The notes beneath the pieces were generated by a model. The model saw only the letters and a list, made by a program, of their open reading frames with translations, was not told where the DNA came from and searched no databases. This document shows positions 6,248 through 8,492 of a stretch of 8,492 bases of DNA, piece by piece (within the stretch, counting starts at the first letter, position 1; every line of letters begins with the position of its first letter). This stretch comes from DHVE2 group archaeon (GTDB lineage Archaea > Thermoplasmatota > Thermoplasmata > Thermoplasmatales > Aciduliprofundaceae): positions 1 to 8,492 of the forward strand of contig JALSPD010000134.1 in assembly GCA_026986135.1 (NCBI GenBank). The letters are read 5' to 3'. The position numbers were made by a program, and so were the translations under genes.

Positions 6248-6261
6248 AAAAACAGTAAAAA
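6248..6261 (-). terminator. Oligo-T terminator after the PRC-barrel gene
   Basis: Read on the - strand, two T5 runs (6257-6261 and 6248-6252) follow immediately after the stop codon of the PRC-barrel gene, with further T-rich sequence beyond. This is a typical hairpin-free archaeal terminator. On the + strand the same convergent gap (6170-6261) has no T-run that would obviously stop gltX transcription. Confidence 0.5.
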
Positions 6262-6513
6262 TCACACACCTGATATGCTCACATACGATGGAAATTTCTT
6301 CAGGAGTATGACATCTCCCACAGCCTTTACCCAGCGATACGGCACTGAGACAGGAACTCCATCCTCAACAAGGAGAGGGTTGGTGCGTTCAACATACAGC
6401 CCATACACTTTATGCTCCTCTATATCTATGAGAATATCCTCAACTGTGCCGAGAAGATAGCCCTTATCCGTATACACCTCAAGTCCTATGAGTTCCGTTG
6501 ATTCTGTCATCAT
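6262..6513 (-). CDS. PRC-barrel domain protein, possible CdpB-type division factor
   Basis: This 83-residue protein is a single PRC-barrel. ELIGLEVYTDKGYLLGTVEDILID (7-30) is the opening strand pair with the characteristic 'G.V.D/E' turn, VYGLYVE (36-42) follows, and VPYRWVKAVGDVILL (57-71) is the closing block. The fold occurs in the photosynthetic reaction-centre H subunit and RimM. In euryarchaea, small one-domain versions named CdpB1/CdpB2 bind SepF or CdpA at the FtsZ division ring, and their endings resemble the VPYRWVxAVGD seen here. A division role is therefore a reasonable guess but unproven, since no ftsZ or sepF gene is visible. The ATG at 6513 follows a GGGGATT Shine-Dalgarno-like sequence; the adjacent ATG at 6510 is almost equivalent. 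It lies 33 bases after the winged-helix gene and may be in that operon, though a TATA-like element lies in the gap. Confidence 0.85.
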   Translation of the reverse strand: MMTESTELIGLEVYTDKGYLLGTVEDILIDIEEHKVYGLYVERTNPLLVEDGVPVSVPYRWVKAVGDVILLKKFPSYVSISGV

Positions 6514-6540
6514 TTTAATCCCCGTGGTGAATTATCTTAC

Positions 6541-6551
6541 TATTATTTAAA
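6541..6551 (-). promoter_or_regulatory. Possible TATA box for the PRC-barrel gene
   Basis: On the - strand TTTAAATAATA is centred about 33 bases before the ATG at 6513 and overlaps the TAA stop of the winged-helix gene. It would allow transcription independent of the upstream pair, with a leader of about 7-10 bases carrying GGGGATT. Confidence 0.4.
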
Positions 6552-6897
6552 CCTTATCAGATTGTCCTGACATGGAATCTAAATCCCCTGTATCCTCCTC
6601 GCTCACTGAATCAAGGAGATTTCTAAGAGCATGTACATATCTCCTTGTCTCCACAATACCCGTGGAAGTGATAAATATCGCAGTTCTCGGCCTATCATGG
6701 ATGATTTTCTTCATCTTTATGTACCCATTTTTCTCAAGAGTGCGAAGATGGGAATCAAGGTTCCCGGGAGTGAGGTCCAGCACCCGCTGAAGCTCAATGA
6801 ACAGCACCTTGCCTCTGGGGAGAAGATAGAGCATTATTCCAAGACGCACGGGATTTCCCAGGACATGATTTCCCATGACCTCACCCAGGGGATGCAT
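6547..6897 (-). CDS. Winged-helix transcriptional regulator (HTH_34-like)
   Basis: This is a 116-residue DNA-binding protein. Residues 11-90 form one winged helix of the type Pfam calls HTH_34, near the ArsR/MarR group: HVLGNPVRLGIMLYLL (11-26, first helix), then VLFIELQRVLDLTPGNLDSHLRTLEKNGYI (31-60) containing the turn and recognition helix. The wing RPRTAIFITSTG (69-80) and a C-terminal dimerisation helix (81-96) follow. The tail after 97 is acidic and probably disordered. There is no obvious ligand or metal-binding cysteine, so the effector is unknown. The start is supported by GGTGATT, which ends five bases before the ATG and includes the TGA stop of the membrane-protein gene, so translation of the two is probably coupled. 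Pairing with a membrane protein suggests that protein may modulate it. The palindrome at 7582-7602 is a candidate target. Confidence 0.9.
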   Translation of the reverse strand: MHPLGEVMGNHVLGNPVRLGIMLYLLPRGKVLFIELQRVLDLTPGNLDSHLRTLEKNGYIKMKKIIHDRPRTAIFITSTGIVETRRYVHALRNLLDSVSEEDTGDLDSMSGQSDKV

Positions 6898-6902
6898 GGA
6901 GA

Positions 6903-6908
6903 ATCACC
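6903..6908 (-). promoter_or_regulatory. Shine-Dalgarno site overlapping a stop codon
   Basis: On the - strand GGTGAT contains the TGA stop (6906-6904) of the membrane-protein gene and lies five bases before the ATG (6897) of the regulator. This arrangement typically couples translation of the two genes. Confidence 0.6.
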
Positions 6909-7533
6909 CGAGGTTCCTGAAGGCATTGTAGAGATACAGGAACACGGTGATTGAAAAGCCCATGGCCACAAGAAAGCCAGCCCAGGACATGGACCACGTG
7001 GTCATTCCAATAACCACAGGCACTCCAAGAAAGGCAAGGAGGAACGAGGGAATCATCTCCCTTGATTTTACCTTGCATACCTCGTTGGAGAGCCACATTC
7101 CAAGTATGGATATCCCTATAAAACTCAGGAATCCAACTGCGAGCGATGACTCATCGTTCACCCCAAAATGGAGGGATGGAATAATAAACCACCCGATGAA
7201 AGCACCCAGAAGCCAAGAGGCGAGGATCATAAATCCCAGAACACGGGAATTTATCGCATGGCCTCCATTGCTCTCCCTCATATTCCTCATCATCCTGGTT
7301 GTTCTCGCCCCCACAGTGAAGGAAAGAACCACAGCGATGGGCCAGTAAACTGCTGAAAGCATCAGAAGATACCCCTGAAAGAAGGGCATAAGGAGGTAGT
7401 AACCAACCATGGCTATGAGCCAGTAGGCAAAGTACATGGCATCGTACATCTTCTCCGCGGCGATTATTTTACCCTCAATGCGCTCAAGCATGGATTTAAG
7501 AGCCCTCACATCATCCCCATTCAAATCTTTCAT
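6904..7533 (-). CDS. Six-helix integral membrane protein, function unknown
   Basis: This 209-residue protein has a charged, amphipathic N-terminal helix (1-28, KDLNGDDVRALKSMLERIEGK) and then about six transmembrane segments, near 31-50, 53-74, 97-118, 130-148, 160-178 and 182-202. A positively charged loop (ARTTRMMRNMR, 76-86) suggests its cytoplasmic side. I do not recognise a family. Similar small membrane proteins are often paired with winged-helix regulators in archaea, as here. The start at 7533 is preferred because a full GGTGATT Shine-Dalgarno sequence lies four bases upstream, the same layout as the beta-helix gene. An in-frame ATG at 7545 (adding MVIK) lies about 25 bases from the TATA box and could be a leaderless start. 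It is the first gene of a probable operon with the regulator and perhaps the PRC-barrel gene. Confidence 0.85.
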   Translation of the reverse strand: MKDLNGDDVRALKSMLERIEGKIIAAEKMYDAMYFAYWLIAMVGYYLLMPFFQGYLLMLSAVYWPIAVVLSFTVGARTTRMMRNMRESNGGHAINSRVLGFMILASWLLGAFIGWFIIPSLHFGVNDESSLAVGFLSFIGISILGMWLSNEVCKVKSREMIPSFLLAFLGVPVVIGMTTWSMSWAGFLVAMGFSITVFLYLYNAFRNLG

Positions 7534-7537
7534 CTTA

Positions 7538-7543
7538 ATCACC
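7538..7543 (-). promoter_or_regulatory. Shine-Dalgarno site for the membrane-protein gene
   Basis: GGTGAT on the - strand lies four bases before the ATG at 7533. The in-frame ATG at 7545 overlaps it, so the choice between the two starts depends on where transcription begins. Confidence 0.5.
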
Positions 7544-7565
7544 ATTTAACCCATATGCACCGTGA

Positions 7566-7573
7566 GATATAAA
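7566..7573 (-). promoter_or_regulatory. TATA box for the membrane protein-regulator operon
   Basis: TTTATATC on the - strand is centred about 25 bases before 7545, predicting transcription start at about 7544 and a leader of roughly 10 bases ahead of the ATG at 7533. A perfect palindrome begins nine bases upstream of it. Confidence 0.55.
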
Positions 7574-7581
7574 TCGGGATG

Positions 7582-7602
7582 TTTCTCTGAATTTCAGAGA
7601 AA
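7582..7602. promoter_or_regulatory. 21-base perfect palindrome, possible regulator-binding site
   Basis: Arms TTTCTCTGAA (7582-7591) and TTCAGAGAAA (7593-7602) are exact reverse complements around one central base. The site lies just upstream of the TATA/BRE region of the membrane protein-regulator operon and overlaps the stop codon of the radical SAM gene. One-base spacing and full symmetry fit a dimeric winged-helix protein better than an RNA hairpin, and no T-run follows to suggest a terminator. Confidence 0.5.
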
Positions 7603-8478
7603 GGTTGCGTAATCAAGAAGCTGCTCAATTGCCACATTTACCTCCTTCTCAGTAAGCATACGTGGATAATTGTAAATCACGCCTCCTGGGCGCTCATTGT
7701 AAAACGGGCGATTGCAACCCGGGCATCCCGAGGTAAGGAAGGGAACACCACGCCTCACCTCCTGCTTTAATGCAGAATCAAGGATGAATCCCTGAATTTT
7801 TCCATCGCGAATAACAATTTCTCCACCACCACGATATATTATGTATCTTGCAAGCTGCACTGCACGATATCTGCCTATATCAGGCGCTGTTCCACCCTGC
7901 ACAGGAGTGTATGAGAACAGGGCTGTGGTTATGCCCATTTCCTTCAATTCCCTCATGACGGATACCAGCTCCTCATCACTCTCACCCATCCCCACGATGA
8001 GATGGGTATTCACCTCCTGAAATATATCCCTGGCAATTCTCAGCGCGTTCCAGTGTCCATCCCATGTGAAGCGATTTCCAACCCCCTTGCCCTTAACCCT
8101 CTCAAATATATCTGGATTTGCCGCATCAAGCGCAATACTGATTATATCCACCCCTGCATCCCTGAGAGCAATCATGGATTCCCGTGGAACTGGAACAATG
8201 GATACAGAAACGGGAATTTTTGGAAGAATGGGGAGAATTTCAAGAAGATCATCCACCACCTCCGGATAATCAAGGGTCTGGAAGCATATTCGCGAGAATC
8301 CCTTTATGTTTCTAAGGACATCCACAGGATAGGGTATCCAGAGAACACGGGAGAGGTAATCCTTCCGGGGTGCGCTTCTCCGCTGCGTGCAGAATGAGCA
8401 GTTGGAATGGCAGCGCTCACCAAGCATGATGTATGCTGTTGTTGGCTCAGCCAGCATCTTTCCACGACGAAGTCCCAT
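7594..8478 (-). CDS. BioB-like radical SAM enzyme, possible archaeal lipoyl synthase subunit
   Basis: The 294 residues seen form a TIM-barrel radical SAM enzyme. C23-x3-C27-x2-C30 (CHSNCSFC) binds the SAM-reducing 4Fe-4S cluster, LSRVLW (42-47) follows, the barrel continues through SIALDAANPDIFERVKG (114-130) and HLIVGMGESDEE (159-170, a GxGE-type SAM-contact region). The C-terminus has GCPGCNRPFYNERPGG (251-266), where C252 and C255 may help bind a second cluster. The overall pattern is biotin-synthase-like but not that of classical BioB. I think of the archaeal split lipoyl synthases LipS1/LipS2, which were long annotated as biotin-synthase-like, but no LipS partner, lipoate ligase or 2-oxoacid dehydrogenase gene is visible to support it. 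The ATG at 8478 is the first in-frame start within the window. The frame stays open to the edge, so the true N-terminus may lie a few residues outside. Confidence 0.88.
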   Translation of the reverse strand: MGLRRGKMLAEPTTAYIMLGERCHSNCSFCTQRRSAPRKDYLSRVLWIPYPVDVLRNIKGFSRICFQTLDYPEVVDDLLEILPILPKIPVSVSIVPVPRESMIALRDAGVDIISIALDAANPDIFERVKGKGVGNRFTWDGHWNALRIARDIFQEVNTHLIVGMGESDEELVSVMRELKEMGITTALFSYTPVQGGTAPDIGRYRAVQLARYIIYRGGGEIVIRDGKIQGFILDSALKQEVRRGVPFLTSGCPGCNRPFYNERPGGVIYNYPRMLTEKEVNVAIEQLLDYATFL

Positions 8479-8492
8479 CTTAACCGCGGTGC

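Noticed and set aside
6170..6261. Possible small RNA gene in the convergent gap after gltX
   Set aside because: There is an A/T-rich element (GAATATAAA) but no compensating stem structure, no tRNA-like arms and no + strand T-run; it reads better as a convergent terminator region.
6245..6460. Short + strand open frame opposite the PRC-barrel gene
   Set aside because: The - strand frame has a coherent PRC-barrel fold pattern and a Shine-Dalgarno-like site; the + frame gives a Thr/Ser/Arg-rich peptide with neither.
8002..8397. Open frame of 131 codons on the + strand inside the radical SAM gene
   Set aside because: It is a shadow of a gene with intact radical SAM motifs on the opposite strand.

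Overview
The window looks like chromosomal DNA of a euryarchaeon, most probably of the Thermoplasmatota (an Aciduliprofundum-like lineage is my best guess, from gene content and general impression rather than any search). The archaeal signs are direct: a Nog1-type GTPase of archaeal length, an archaeal-type glutamyl-tRNA synthetase with the helical N-terminal extension, a 'NosD'-style parallel beta-helix surface protein, and TATA-box promoters placed about 25-29 bases upstream of start codons. Several genes appear to be leaderless (GTPase, DUF1611 protein, small sensor-like protein, gltX). Two others have a very short leader consisting of little more than a GGTGATT Shine-Dalgarno sequence.

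Layout. Bases 1-193 are the distal end of a CRISPR array: three identical 30-base repeats, two complete 37-base spacers and one cut off by the window edge. No cas genes are in the window. From 263 to 6169 everything reads on the + strand: Nog1-like GTPase, DUF1611/DgcN-like P-loop protein, a small DUF2378/V4R-like protein of unknown function, a signal-bearing beta-helix protein with a C-terminal membrane anchor, and gltX. Each has its own recognisable TATA box, so these are probably mostly single transcription units rather than one operon. From 6262 to 8478 everything reads on the - strand. In transcription order these are a BioB-like radical SAM enzyme (possibly one of the archaeal split lipoyl synthases), a six-helix membrane protein, a winged-helix regulator translationally coupled to it, and a small PRC-barrel protein resembling the archaeal division proteins CdpB. 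The two blocks converge at 6170-6261, where oligo-T runs on the - strand look like a terminator.

How they fit together. The + strand block is mostly housekeeping (ribosome assembly, tRNA charging) mixed with a poorly characterised amino-acid-metabolism family and a cell-surface protein. The - strand block is the more interesting part. The membrane protein and winged-helix regulator form a tight pair, and a perfect 10-base-arm palindrome sits just upstream of the pair's promoter, suggesting autoregulation. A second inverted repeat brackets the TATA box of the beta-helix gene. The gltX product departs from the usual archaeal signature motifs. No stretch longer than 300 bases lacks a gene or CRISPR content, and I saw no tRNA, rRNA or insertion sequence.
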